Below, in pieces: positions 25,761-37,457 of a stretch of 64,000 nt of DNA. The stretch spans positions 16,496,545 through 16,560,544 of the forward strand of contig NC_088790.1 of NCBI RefSeq assembly GCF_949628265.1, given 5' to 3'. The position numbers and the translations under genes are program-made. The stretch's first letter is position 1; each line of letters begins with the position of its first letter. The notes below the pieces were generated by a model that had not been told where the DNA came from, did no database searches, and saw only the letters and a list, made by a program, of their open reading frames with translations. Source of the stretch: Cloeon dipterum (lineage: Eukaryota; Arthropoda; Insecta; Ephemeroptera; Baetidae).

Positions 25761-27961
25761 CTAGTCCTTTCTCGACTTCTTCTTTGTCTTCTTTGGCTTG
25801 TTCTCCTGCCAGTCTGCGGAGTTAAGAACAAATTAAGCAAATGAGATTTTTAAAAGCCCTCATTTTAATACCTCCAACTTCATCAAAGGCGATGCCAGGA
25901 GTACTTGCAGGCTCTGCAAATTAATTTATTCTTGTTTATTCTCAAAATACATTCATGTTATTAAAACTTGTCAAAAACACTAAGCGTGTTGTGAGAAAAA
26001 TTCAATAATATTGTTCGAAATATGTGTTTCCTGCCTTACCATCGATAGAGCTCTTCTTGGTCGCAGCCAAAGGTCCAGGCTGCTTCTCAATTTCTGGCAA
26101 GGACTCAGGTTCGGCCTTCTTGGCACTGCTGCTTCCCTTGCGGTTTCGCTTCTTGCTGATCTCGCGCTCCTCGTGTTCCTCTTCCTGCTCAACGACCTTA
26201 ATTTCTTGCTTCTGCTGCTGAGCCTATTGTAGAAAAGAAAGAAACTCAATAATGACACCTTTTGTTTGCTCTTTTTATCCCTGTCCTCTCGGACCGGGAA
26301 GGGCGCGCACTGCACTAGCACGAATGCTGAAGCCCGGGTCCCAATAACACCGCAAACGGAAAACATGGGCGCACCAGGCCGCACAGGGACCCAGCACACT
26401 CAAGGGCCACTTGCCTCCGCACCGAGGACTGCATTGAAACGCTACACATTAGTCCCGTGAAGCTAAATCACGCATGCTGGAAAGGTGCAAACCAGCAAGT
26501 AGCGAGTTGGCGCCGGAGCGCCTCCCAGCCCGTTGAGCAATTTGAGCATTTCGAGTCACTAAACTAACCACTTTTTGCCATCTCTGACATTGGGTAGCCA
26601 GTATTAGATCTCCGAACTGCTCAAATACCTCACATTGCTTTGACACTCCTGAGAGCGCCTTAACAATGCGAGCCAACGGGCTAGTTTTCACGCAGCAATT
26701 ATACAAACTTTTATCACCATTGCTGATTAGAAATTTTATCTCAGAACATAGCGTCACAATTTGAAATATTCACCTGCTTGGCAGCCTGCTGGGTGTTTTC
26801 CTCGTCCTTCTTGGCTTTGGCGACTAGTTCAGCAGCCATGCGCTTGGCCTCCTTCTGGGCCTTCTTCTTCATCTTGGCGACGCTTTCTTCCTCCTGCTTG
26901 ACCTGCTTGGTCTTCTTGTCCTTTCGTGATAGCGCTTGGACCCAGTTACCTATAGAAACTGTTAGAGCTGCAAAAAAGTTGTAATATTTAAATACCATCG
27001 TCGAAGTCAAGGGGCTTCTCATCTGATTGGTTCAGACGCTTCAGGTTGCGCTCGTTCTTCTTGTTCTTGATTTCTTCAGCCAACTTCGGCGCGGCCTGCA
27101 CATTCTTCTTGTTGTTCTCTTTCCTAAAATAGCCGACGACAATTGCATAATTAGAAATTAGATCTGAACACACTTTCTTGGCAAGCTCACGTCTTATTGT
27201 TTGGAGTCTTCTGCTCCTTCTCCTGCTTTTTCTCTGCGGGAGGCTCGGCCTGCTGCTTCTTGGCAGGTTTTTCTGCCAGCTGTTTTTTCGCAGGCTTTTC
27301 CGGCTGCTGCTTCTTCTCAACAGGTTTCTTCGCCTCAGGTGTCTTCTCGCTCACATCTTCCTTGGCGGGTTTCTGCAACTCGCATTTTACAAAAAAATAA
27401 AGCTCACGAATCACAACAAGTGCGAAATTTGGCGGGATAATATGACGAGTCTGAAATTACGGCCAACCAGGAAGTAAAATTTCCGGAAATGTCATTTAAA
27501 CTGTGACTGAAATAATAATGAAAGCGGGCCAAACAAAAACTTTTCCCAAAAGCACAAATGCAAATAAATCTGCTACAGCATCAATTAGCAAAAGTTAAAA
27601 TATTTAATCTTGATGCAATTACATAAGTCGGAAATATGGAAACATCAGTTTGAGTTGGCAAAATTTCACCAACACAATACCGACCCCTGAATGAAATGAC
27701 TCGGAAGGTATGTAAATAAAAAATTGTTTATATTATTTAAATCTAAGAGAAGAGGACCATAAGCTCCTTTTCCAGTAAACACACCTGCTTTTTCGCCTTC
27801 TTAGCAGCGGGTTTCTTCTCTTGCTCGAGGTAAGCGAGCGTAGGGGGTTCTACGCTGCTCCTGAAGCCGAGGGCAAAGACCACCACGGCCAGCACCACCA
27901 CCAGCACCACGGGCAAAGCGTACTGCGTACTCGAGATCAACTGCCACGCGCTCGTCTCCAT
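25761..27961 (-). CDS. Lysine-rich single-pass membrane protein, possibly metadherin/LYRIC-like
   Basis: Seven exons on the minus strand: 27961-27785, 27372-27191, 27123-26996, 26949-26774, 26223-26040, 25913-25872 and 25813-25761 (TAG). All phases agree and give 313 residues. The N-terminus METSAWQLISSTQYALPVV leads into one hydrophobic helix (about residues 15-32) without a cleavable-looking signal. This is typical of a signal-anchored ER or nuclear-envelope protein with a cytosolic tail. The tail is rich in Lys, Glu, Gln and Pro, with KPAKKQ-type repeats at about residues 60-115. It has two tryptophan motifs beside lysine clusters: DFDDGNWVQALSRKDKK (from about 159) and GDWQENKPKKTKKKSRKD at the very C-terminus. 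Residues 164-240 should form a charged helix. A membrane anchor, G-[N/D]-W motifs and lysine clusters recall metadherin (LYRIC/AEG-1), but the resemblance is loose. A ribosome-binding-protein/kinectin or triadin-like protein is an alternative. The gene model is solid and the family call is not. Confidence 0.85.
26224..26773. repeat. GC-rich dispersed-repeat-like block inside an intron
   Basis: The fourth intron of the lysine-rich gene carries a block (about 26264-26560) much richer in G+C than its sister introns. It contains GGACCGGGAAGGGCGC, shared with an SLC36 intron near 19583, with the preceding TTTTTATCCCTGTC also conserved. It has no coding signature for this gene. A SINE-like or other short interspersed repeat is likely, although I could not identify clear A and B boxes. 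Confidence 0.4.
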
Positions 27962-28084
27962 CTCGCTCTTTCGGCGGTCGAATTACGTCCACGTATGTGA
28001 TGAATGTTTGAAATAATGCAGCACCACGACGTCCGTCGGCCACCACTTGGACAATTTTCAGCTGGCTGATGTGATGACGCGGCG

Positions 28085-28092
28085 TGACGTCA
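28085..28092. promoter_or_regulatory. Palindromic CRE octamer upstream of the lysine-rich gene
   Basis: TGACGTCA lies 124 bp upstream of the minus-strand start codon at 27961, within a GC-richer patch. This is the classical binding site of CREB/ATF-family bZIP factors. ATF6/XBP1-type regulation would suit an ER protein, but that is inference. Confidence 0.45.
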
Positions 28093-28159
28093 ACCCTGCT
28101 ATTACAAGTTCTGCCAACTTCACAACTTGAGGCGAGAACTTTACGTTTTATGGCCGCCA

Positions 28160-28964
28160 ACGTGATTATTATACTATTTTCGAAAATATAAATTAGTAAA
28201 AAACGTAAAAAATATTAGTAATAAAATGCAATATTATCACAGGAAAATTAAATATTACGCTCTTTTTGTTTTGACTGTTTTTGACCACCTTTGCCTTTTT
28301 TTCAATAAATTGAGCGTAGATATTTCATCAGGAATTAAAAATAAAATCAGGAAAATCACAACAGGTTCATGCGCGAATAGATTTCAGATTCAAATACACT
28401 CTCTTTTTATTTTGTTAAGACAAATATTTACAGGGGTGGCTCTTAAAATTTTATGTTTGCAAGCAGAAAATATTTTTAAATCACGGCTATCAAGCATCAT
28501 ACCCTAAATAAAAATGGATGTGCGTTCTCAAAGAAAAAACAATAATTGGACTGGTTTGGATTGGTAAAATAAAAAAATAATAAATAAAAGTAATCCATTT
28601 TATTATTTGGTATCATTTTATTGTTATAAATGTTATAAATTACGTCACCCACCCAAGTAGCAGCAACATTAAAAAGGGGTTTTAATAAATATGTAATAAC
28701 AACAATTAAAATGTTTTTAAGCGTTGCTTTGAAATATGTAATACATTTTGAAATAACTATGTATTTTTTACAATTTTAAATAAAAATAATACGGTTTTTC
28801 CTGGTTTCCCTTCGCGCCGTGCCATCGATAGCTTCTGTTGAAACAAGTGAAAATCAACGATCACCTGCCTCGCCTCCTTTCCGTCGACATTGCGGGCCGC
28901 TCGTCACCTTGTCACCGCATATTTAGCCCGATTTTATGAGATTTACCCCTATTTTTAGGAAAAC
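28160..28964. promoter_or_regulatory. Divergent intergenic region with DRE-like site before MIC60
   Basis: The lysine-rich gene (minus) and MIC60 (plus) diverge here. Most of it is AT-rich with no ORF of note. A GC-richer stretch at 28800-28930 just before the MIC60 start contains CATCGATA at 28823-28830. This matches seven of eight bases of the DREF element TATCGATA, which is common in insect housekeeping promoters. No TATA box is evident at the expected position. Confidence 0.4.
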
Positions 28965-31900
28965 ATGTTGCGGACAACAGTAAAGGGTTCCTTGGGACGC
29001 CTCGGAAGGGTGAGTTTTGGCGCACTTCACGTTGCTTCAAATTATTTTGGTGTCGAGAAATGTCTTACTGTGCGGTCGTGATCAGCGGCATCAATCAATA
29101 ATAATTTTCTCTCAAGATGATTTCTTTATCTCTCTCGTTGCTTTGGACTTGAAATTAATATTCGCCCACTTGCAGATGTGTTCCCCGAGACGGTCAGCGC
29201 TACCACAGAAGGAAATTCGAGCACATCAGTCCACGAAATCAGGCGGAGGGTACGATTATGGATGCATAACCTTTAAATTAAATTTCTTCATCTGAATAAA
29301 CAACCAAGATTATTTGCCAATTTTCTCAGAGAAACGTATTAAATTAGTTAATTGCCAAAATAACGTTTCAGTGGTAGTGGAAAAATCTGGGTCCCGATCA
29401 CAGCCTTGACAGCTGCCACCGTCGGCACAGCCATCTACGCAAAATATGATCCCTCCTTCAGGCGTCTGCTGGAAGATAACGTTCCCTACTCAGATCAAGT
29501 CATTTCAACAACTAGTTCGGTCATCGACACCACCACTGGTCTTGTTGACTCCGCCTCTGGCATGATAGATTCGGCGAAGGGTTTCGTTTCTTCCACTCAA
29601 GAGAAGGTTACAAATCTTTTTGGTGGTTCCGAGGACAAGCCCAAACCCCTAGCAGCTCCTGTTACCCCACCACCCACCCCTAAAGTGAAGGAAGCTGCCC
29701 CGTGAGTCCTTCTGCGTCATATTTAACTTTCTAATTTAATTTAAATTAAATTAATTTCAGGGTTGTAAAGAAAGAGGAAACTAAGCCTGTCTCCAAACCC
29801 CCTACGCCAAGTGCGGATGACAGTCTGTTGAAAAAGAAACTTGAAAGGGATGCGCAAAATGCCGCCCTCAGTGGACTGATCAAGCTCCAGGCCTCTGTTG
29901 ATTCTGCTTGCGGCTCTGCATCCGCATCCACGGCCAACGCAGTTAATCAAATCAAAAGTATGAATCTTCAATTCTGTTAACTAAGCAGAGCTTAAACTTT
30001 GTCTTACCTTCAGATTTGGGTCAAGATTTTTCGACGTACTCAGCTGATGAGCCTTCCGAGAGGCTTATTGCGTCCCTCATCTCCAAAAATACAGAGGCTG
30101 AAATCGTCACGAAAAAAGCTATTCAATCGGCTGGAGAGGCAAAAGCCAAACTGGACAGCCTCAAAACTGCGGTCAGCAACTCGACAGCTACTGCTGAGGG
30201 GCTCAAGTCCATCCAGGATAGTATCGCAAAGGCTGAGAAGCAGCTGAAAGACGCCGAAGAGTCGCTCTTCAAGGCTCAGGAGGCAATTAAGCCTTCTGAT
30301 GCCCTCGCTTCACAAATCTCCACTGCCTACCACAAGTTGAAGGTTTGCAAAACAACCTAACTAAACCTGAATTTGGTTATCAAATTTTAATTTATAGCAA
30401 GAGCTTGGTCCAAACTGGGACTCAACCAAAAAGGACGACCAGGATTTGTTTGTATTGCTGATTTCGCTCCGCATGCTCCACTACAAGGAGCAACTTAGCA
30501 AGCAATCGGTTAGTTGATAATTCATACAATTAATGGAGTGTTTAATAAAATTTTCATGCCAGAAAATGGACGAACGAGTTTTGGTCGACAGTCTGAAGGC
30601 TGCCGGCGAAGAGGGTCTAGAGGAGAGAGTGCAGGAACACCTTAAAGGCAAGGAAGAGGAACTGAGGAGGCAACTGAACGAAGAATACCATGCACAGATC
30701 ATTCAAGTACAAACAATGTTATGAGCTATTGTTATTCCACAAAGCTAAAAATATTAATTATTAACGTTTGAAAAGCAATGTAACCTAACTAATAATTATT
30801 GTTTTAACGTTTTGAAGGTGAGGGACGAGGCAGAGAGGAGAGCCCAGGCGCAGCTCCGTCAGCAGGCAATGATCATGACCGACGACAAGAACGCTGCGTT
30901 GGTGTCGCAGAGGTCGGCCTTCTCTCGGGAACTGTCTGACAGGATTGGCCACATGGTGCAGCAGCACACCCAGCAGATCGGATCTGCTGTTGATGCTTTG
31001 AATAAAGCTGACAAAAACATTAAACGTGAGTTGAAACGTTGCAGTAAGTAATTTATTTAATAATTTTCTGGCGCAGAGAGGGAAGAGGCTGTCCTCCACG
31101 GTGCAAAACTACTGGCCATATCTCGCAGCTGTGACAGTCTGATGCGTTCTCTTGGAATTAATCCATTCCCGGCCAAGGACTGGACGCACCAGCGTCGGAA
31201 CATTGACGGTCATGTTAGGGACGTTAAAAAAGTGTTTGAGGGCAGAAAGGATGAGTTTGTTGAAGCAGCATTAAAGATGCTGCCTGAAAAGGGGGTGAGT
31301 ACTTGCTAAAAATTTAATGTATCTATACTATACTAAATTAACTATTGACTGCAAGCTATGGAAAGGCAAATTTAAAAATTAATTAAAAAATTGTTCAATA
31401 TTTTACTATTCTAAAACTGAATTCCCGAACACATACCTTTTCTAAGTTAATAATTCTCAAAAATAAATCAAAGAGTACAACATAAACTAATCATTATAAT
31501 TACTCTGCTTAGTAAAACATCCAATTCAATGTATCGAAGAGTCAAATCTCGAGCCTGAAAAATGTAACAAAGAATTTTGTTTTTCAACTTTGATCGTTAT
31601 AGTCTTTAAAATTTTATTTTTGTTTGAAACATCTTTATTTCTGTCCGTTTTACTTAAACCAAGTTAAATAGTATATTAATAAACTGAGCTAATTCTTTGT
31701 AATTGCCTCTGTTCAGATCAAAAATGGAGTACTTACTGAACCAGCCCTGAAAGCTAGGTTCAACGATGTCGAAAGGGTGGCTCGAAAAGTGAGCATGATC
31801 CACAAAGATGACGACGTGCCCTTGACCTCTTACCTGCTGTCCTACCTGCGCTCCACTGTCCTCCTGCAGCCCCACACCAGTATAAAGCCAAGCGAAATCA

Positions 31901-32672
31901 ACAATGACCCTACCGACATCGCTGCCCTTGACAACAACGCCCTTCTCGACAGAGCAAAGTAAGCCGCCTGTCATCTCTCTGAAATGTTTTTGTTTTTCGT
32001 AAAATGTACCGCTAGGTTTAAAATATCAGCCTTTTTTAGGGGTTTGCAAAATTTTCCATCCGTGTTTTTGTTCTGAAAAGAAAAACCAGAACAAAATGTC
32101 TGTTTGTTCCGAAGGATAGATATTATTATGCATTTTTGTCCAAAAATCCATGAAAATTTTCTAACTAACTAAGCGGAGAGATTTTTTTTAACTTGACCAC
32201 ATCATTAATTCTTCTATTTCTAGAAAATTAAATCATTCGTTTAGGCAATTGAAAATTAATTTGACGGCTTTACTTTTAAATTTGACTTTTTAAAAACTAT
32301 TTTGAACTTTCTACTACCTTAAATGCTCCAGCAGCAGCAAATTGAATTGTAGCTTTGGAAAAACAGCCTGTAAAAAGCCATAATAAAAGCTTTTTTGTTA
32401 TCTTTTGCATGCTAAAATTGCTTATATTTCAGATATTAATATTGAAGCATTTTTTCTGTTGCAGATACTTTGTCGATCAAGGAGACTTGCTTCAGGCTGC
32501 CAAGTATGCAAACCTATTGCGGGGTCCGTCTCGATACGTGGTAAGTGGGTGGTTGGAGGAGACGACCACTTTGCTGGAGGTGAAGAACGCAGCACAGACG
32601 CTGGCCGCGTATGCTTCGCTCTTAGTCCAAAAGCAAGTAATACAGCCTGAGTTGTCGACACCCAAGGCGTAA
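28965..32672 (+). CDS. Mic60: MICOS complex subunit MIC60 (mitofilin)
   Basis: MIC60 is the inner-membrane organiser of mitochondrial crista junctions and the scaffold of the MICOS complex. Eleven exons: 28965-29009, 29176-29249, 29372-29701, 29761-29957, 30014-30342, 30398-30508, 30563-30706, 30818-31025, 31077-31294, 31717-31958 and 32465-32672 (TAA). They are in phase and give 701 residues, close to the usual metazoan length. The first 40 residues are basic, Ser-rich and almost free of acidic residues, like a matrix-targeting presequence. One membrane helix follows at about 44-62 (IWVPITALTAATVGTAIYA). Next come a Ser/Thr-rich and then Pro/Lys-rich linker, a long charged coiled coil (about 215-480) and the conserved C-terminal mitofilin domain. 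That domain includes LISLRMLHYKEQL-type helices and ends YFVDQGDLLQAAKYANLLRG...GWLEETTTLLEVKNAAQ. The start is the first ATG and gives a proper presequence. No frame break is seen. Confidence 0.95.
31295..31716 (+). other. MIC60 intron
   Basis: AT-rich intron of 422 bp with a GTGAGT donor and a TTCAG acceptor. Nothing else was recognised. Confidence 0.8.
31959..32464 (+). other. MIC60 last intron
   Basis: AT-rich intron of 506 bp with a GTAAGC donor and a TTGCAG acceptor. The frame just upstream of the last exon stays open by chance. No extra exon is supported. Confidence 0.8.
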
Positions 32673-32847
32673 TCGCTTTAGCCATTTTAGCCAGACTCAG
32701 AATTCAGTGTAAATACTTCGAAATATAATCTTTATCGCTTTTCGTTCCTGCAGGTTCTAAAAAAGAAACTTATGACTGTAAAACTGAAACAACAGCAAAT
32801 TAATTCACCATCTTATTTATTTGTTGGATATTGTTCACATTCAGTTG

Positions 32848-32853
32848 AATAAA
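32848..32853 (+). terminator. Polyadenylation signal of MIC60
   Basis: AATAAA about 175 bases after the stop codon. This spacing is normal for a compact insect 3'UTR. Confidence 0.65.
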
Positions 32854-32879
32854 TGAACGGTTGTTACCTCAAAAATGCA

Positions 32880-34338
32880 GTAAGTACCAGCGCTTTCTTT
32901 GTTATGTTTCACCAGTAGAATTTGTGCAGAGCTCAAATTGTTCTAATAGAATAAATTGGATAATCACGTTGCAACTAACAATTTTAGTATTGATATGGGT
33001 TACTTGAGGTCACCGACTCCTAAGTATTTCAATTATAATTAACATCACATCCAAGCTCAGAGAAGGCAAAACTGCTTGACCCCTGTCTTTTGAACGTTTC
33101 AACCCTGCTGTTTTAGCAGCTTACAAAGTTAAGTTATTGCTCTAACTACAACATCAATGTTTTTAACAAATGCCGTTGTATATCGAAGTTATTCTTGTGA
33201 AGGCTAAATTCTGCCACTGTCAGCGTCAATCCATCTTGTCAGCAACCGGTCATCTTCAAAAATATCCCAGCAGTTGGGCGCTGTGACAAACTTCTCAGCA
33301 GTACCACAACTTACCGGGTTCAGCTGACGGTCAGAAATCAGATTCGGCGTATGGTGATCTGGGTGGATCAAAATAAATATTTGTTAATTCAAGGAAAAAT
33401 TCGTAATAGATAGTCGTCTTAGGTAAAATAGTAGTTTTCGTAAAAGCAGCGGATTTTGACAAAAATTGAACACGAATGTAAAAAATTTGTAAAAAGTCAA
33501 CTGTTAAATATGTGCAAAAAAATCAGTCCAATTTTTCAAAAACGCCAATTTTGCGCTAAAAATGAGCTGGATTAAACAAAATTTGTTTTCCCGCATTTTA
33601 CCTTTTTGACCTTCAAAGAGGAAAATATTTTGCTTCAAAATAATTACTTTCAGAAATTATTCATTCATTATTTTGTAAGATATAATATAGCACTAGAATT
33701 ATTATTTTTTTAACTCTTTTTTTACCACTCAACATTGGAATTAATTGATACAGGGCAGCGTGCTAAAATTGTAGCTTTTTTTCTAAAATATTTACAGGAC
33801 AATTTTGGCATGAACTGAATCCCTAGGAATTAGGGGGGTTTTCAGTCTTTAAAAGTCTTTTGTCTAATATAAAATTACACGTGTTTAGGAAAAATACGAA
33901 AATTGCGGAAAAACTCGCAAATGAACAGCTTTTTTTAAAATAAGTATACTGTTTCTTTTTTAAAAAAGAAACGTCTTTTTAAAAAAGAAATGCAAAATTT
34001 CGCAGACACTGCCACAAAATTCACTCAATATTTCCTACTCGAGTTGTAAATTTACAATTTTAAATAAAGACTATCTATCAATGTTCATTTTGCTCTGATT
34101 TTTTAAACATTCAAAAGAGTTTTCCCAAATCTACAAAAATATTCAAATTTGAAAATCTGGAGACGAGACATATATAATTGCTGGTACATTTAAAAATTTG
34201 GGATCAATATCCCGTTTTCCCAAATATTCAGAACCCCCGAATCAATCATAATAATTTTGAAAAATGTTTCTCCATTTACCCATAATATGAAAATTTATAT
34301 TCCAAACGGAAAATTAGCCAAAACGTGTTTTTATAATT
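32880..34338. other. Intergenic space between the convergent MIC60 and sarcoglycan genes
   Basis: AT-rich, with no coding signal. It includes a 20-bp perfect palindrome of T/A/C/G runs at about 33952-33971, followed by a near-duplicate (TTTTTAAAAAAGAAA) at 33975-33990. The 3'UTR of the minus-strand sarcoglycan must lie in the upper part. I see no canonical signal close to its stop. Confidence 0.5.
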
Positions 34339-37001
34339 TTACCCATGGTTATTGTTGTTGAAGACGCCAATATAGGGTGGCGGATTTGGTCGGGTGAAGT
34401 GGGCATCCTCGTCCAGCATTCGCGGGCTCATGCTCCGGGGCAGCGAGCTTGTGGGGCTGGCGGTAAGCGACCTTTGGGCTATCGGTCGGTCCGGCGTTAG
34501 GCTGGGAACGCGGCGCAAGGAGAGCGAGGAGCGGAGGGGGTCGTTCGGTCTGTGGACGGGGGTGTACTGCAGCATTTGCACTCTCTCGCATCCCTCCTCG
34601 TTACGCTTGCTTCTGAAAACAGATTTTGGATTTTAGGGAAAATTTAAATTTAAGATGGCGATAGAACAGTAGAGAGCAAGAGAGAACGTTAGTGTAGAGA
34701 GGTTAGTGCTATGATTTCCGAGTACACTATACCTCCAATATTCTTCACAAATACTAAACACAGAATTGAAAAACTCTTCTGACGCCTCGTCCTCGCTGGA
34801 ATTTTTTAATCACAGCATGAATTCACGATTCAACTCTGCCGGGGAATTTGTTCTATACTCACATTCCCTCATGGTGGAAGCAGAGAATGACGGACAAGAG
34901 AACGAGTATCAGGATCAGAACTATCATGGGCACGAGAATGGTGACGATGAATTCGTAAGTGTAGCTCCGCACGGGCACGTTTTCCCTCGAAGGAGGTGCG
35001 TCCCACAATTCATCCCCCTCGATGAACGTGGAGTAGTCGTAATCGTTGTTTTCCGCCGCCGAGGTATCAACTTTGGTTGTTAGATGCTCGTACTATCACA
35101 TTTAAAATTAATTAAAAAGGTGGACTAGACTTCTCAATTTTATTTACCAATTTGAATGAACACCAGTCAAGGGCGAACCTTTGTTCTCTGAAAATCCTCT
35201 CGACGCTGGTCCTTTTGAAGTCCCTGGGGCACGAGCTCATTTTCCCCAGCGGTTTCACTTCTTTCTGCAGCTCCCGCAAGGCCGGTGAAAATTCTTTTGA
35301 ACTCCCAAGCTTGAGGACGACCCTTTGAAATTGAACAGGTGTCTGGTTAAAATCTCAATCGACTTGATAAAACAAATCGGAGCGTGTTTTCGTGTTACGC
35401 TCACATAAAAGTAGCAAACAGCGCGAAGGCCATGCAAGTGCCAAAGCGAAATAGTTCCTAGAAAAGATTGCGTAATGACTCACCCCTCGCCTTCGGTGGG
35501 TCTCAGCGGGCGTCTGGCCCCAAGCTGAACAGCAGACGCCAGCATTGTGATATGTAGGTCGGCTGCACTTGCCGGCCATAATTTATGCCTAAAAATGTCC
35601 AGAAGGCGGCTCTGTCTGTGCGACTCGAACAAGTCTTCCACGTTCAAATTGTGGATTTTCAACTGCACCTCGTATTGCGCAGGAACTGAAATGTCAAAAA
35701 ATTTATTGATCAACGAAACAATTCAATTTTGCTTTTATAAGAGCTTAAATTATATAAATATTGACTCGAGGTACTTAATTTTGAACTTTGATCCAATCAT
35801 TTTTTCAAATTTACTTAGCACCAAAGTGGAAAATTGCCCTACATTTATTGTTTAACGAACCCAGCTTCTGATTATATTATCTCAAAATTACTATACTATA
35901 GTAATAAACACCAAAACGAAAGGCTAAAACGATTTCTTTTCGGTCTTGTTGGCCTGTGCCCTTCCTGGCAGTGCAGTAGGCGCTGCCTCCCCTTAGGTTT
36001 AAATATTTGTCTTTTGAAGCCATCTAACGTCAGCTCAAATACAGTCTTATTTTCACGCAAAAAACAGCCTCAAGTTTACAAAAATAACAATAAAATAAAC
36101 TCTAAAATTCATTTAGCTGAAATTGTAATACAACCCAGATCTCCAATTGATTCTGCTCGAATCAGCTATTATAACATTTTCCCTCTCGAAACTAGAGAAT
36201 ATGTCAAATTTCTTTAATCTTTTTTATTCCTAAACGGTATATGGGCAACATTACACGATTTTTCCAACATGAATGGGAATAATTAAAAAAATTACTTCAA
36301 TTTATCATAATTAAAATCCCTAAACAGTATCTTATGATTGTTTGCCAACCATATCCAGAGCGTCCACAATACTGTTATTTATAACTTTCTTTGAGCAAAA
36401 TTTACAAGTTCTTTCCATGCTTGAAAACTCTTCTTATTTTTCTAAAAAAAATCAAGCCGTTCTCGTACCTTCTTTCTGCTTTATAACAAGAGGCACAACT
36501 CGTCGCCTTGTCTCGTAAGTCTGTTTATTGAGAGCGACGATTTCGACCTGTAATAGATTTTTATTTGAAGAAAAGAAGCCTCTCACAATAGCTGATTAAT
36601 CACACCTCTATTTCCCTGGGCTGAGGCCACTGCGGAGGGACGCCAAACAAAAATCCCTGTTGGTGCCTGGGGCTGTAGACGAAATTCATCCACAGCGGCA
36701 AATCTGGAGAGTTGATTTGCGTCGCTCTGTATTCATATTGGTCACGACTCGTGGCCCCTGAAATAATTTAAATATGAAGCGCCTGCGGAATCGGAGTTAT
36801 GCAACTTGTTTAGCACAGGAATCAAGCGGGTTGCATAAATCATAATTTATATTTTTGATCGAGAGCGGTACCGTGAAGGGTCCAGTTGAACATGGAGGGT
36901 TCAATAGGCAGGACGAACACTTCGGTCATGTGCACGTATTCGGCATTTGATGCGAGGAAGAGCATGGGAAGCAAGATTGCGAGGGAAGAAATCGCTGCCA
37001 T
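34339..37001 (-). CDS. SGCE: Alpha/epsilon-type sarcoglycan
   Basis: Single-pass plasma-membrane glycoprotein of the dystrophin-associated complex, which links the muscle cytoskeleton to the matrix. Exons (minus): 37001-36872, 36757-36606, 36547-36469, 35685-35484, 35322-35148, 35092-34863 and 34612-34339 (TAA). They are in phase and give 413 residues, the normal family length. Residues 1-18 (MAAISSLAILLPMLFLASNA) are a signal peptide. The cadherin-like N-terminal domain follows, with FNWTLHG, PLWMNFVYSPRHQQGFLFG and EIVALNKQTYETRRRVVPL. Then comes the conserved extracellular stretch VLKLGS...SCPRDFKRTSVERIFREQRFALDWCSFKL. One helix spans about 294-318, followed by a cytosolic tail with QMLQYTPVHRPNDPLRS, as in epsilon-sarcoglycan. 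The sixth exon could instead begin at 35086, removing two residues. Unusually, the tail ends with PPPYIG (residues 400-405). The start codon follows an apparent acceptor at 37014-37016, so a 5'UTR exon lies upstream. Confidence 0.95.
35686..36468 (-). repeat. Sarcoglycan intron 3 with a dispersed hairpin segment
   Basis: Largest intron of the gene (783 bp). Near 35951-35995 it holds a GC-richer segment with complementary GCAGTGC / GGCGCTGC halves. Related segments occur near 11515-11552 and 53965-54020. No exon is apparent, although a plus-strand frame stays open by chance at 35834-36217. Confidence 0.4.
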
Positions 37002-37012
37002 CGTTTTTGTGT

Positions 37013-37457
37013 TCTGGGAATATAAATCTGAAAAATCGATCGATTTGCTCATTATTTATTTTCTCTCGTTGGCAAGTGGAGAACAAATCTTAATTAAAGC
37101 ACAATTGATGCGAGCCATGCGATAAAGCACTCACGCGTCGAGAGTATTTTTCACGAGATGGGGAGAAGACAAAGTGGATGTTTGCTGCGGCAAGCAAAGT
37201 CAAGAGCTTCCTCGCGGAACGCCAATCAATAAACCATCGAGGCTGAATTTGAATACCGCACGGGCCGAGGAGAGCGTGTTTTAGCTCATCATCTCCTTCG
37301 CCGCACGAGCGAAAAGCGTGTGTCTCGGCGGTGTAGGCGCAGCCAGGGTGCCGAACCTGAGACGCGAACCGCAAAACCTCAGCTGCGTGTGTCACGGAAA
37401 GATCGCGTCGAAACGCCCGCGGCTCTGATTTTTGCTCTGCGTGAGTATTTATAAATA
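37013..37457 (-). promoter_or_regulatory. Sarcoglycan 5'UTR exon, first intron and TATA-like element
   Basis: On the minus strand a GTGAGTGC donor follows an exon ending at 37135. The matching CAG acceptor precedes 37013, twelve bases before the start codon. Upstream, at 37446-37457, the perfect palindrome TATTTATAAATA could act as a TATA element, placing the transcription start near 37.42 kb. The exon body (37135 to about 37420) is CpG-rich. Confidence 0.45.

Noticed and set aside
27178..27477. Plus-strand hydrophobic (Leu/Phe/Ser-rich) frames over 27.2-27.4 kb, and similar ones at 26.0-26.2 kb
   Set aside because: Complement of the lysine-rich exons; Lys/Glu codons read backwards give Leu/Phe/Ser runs.
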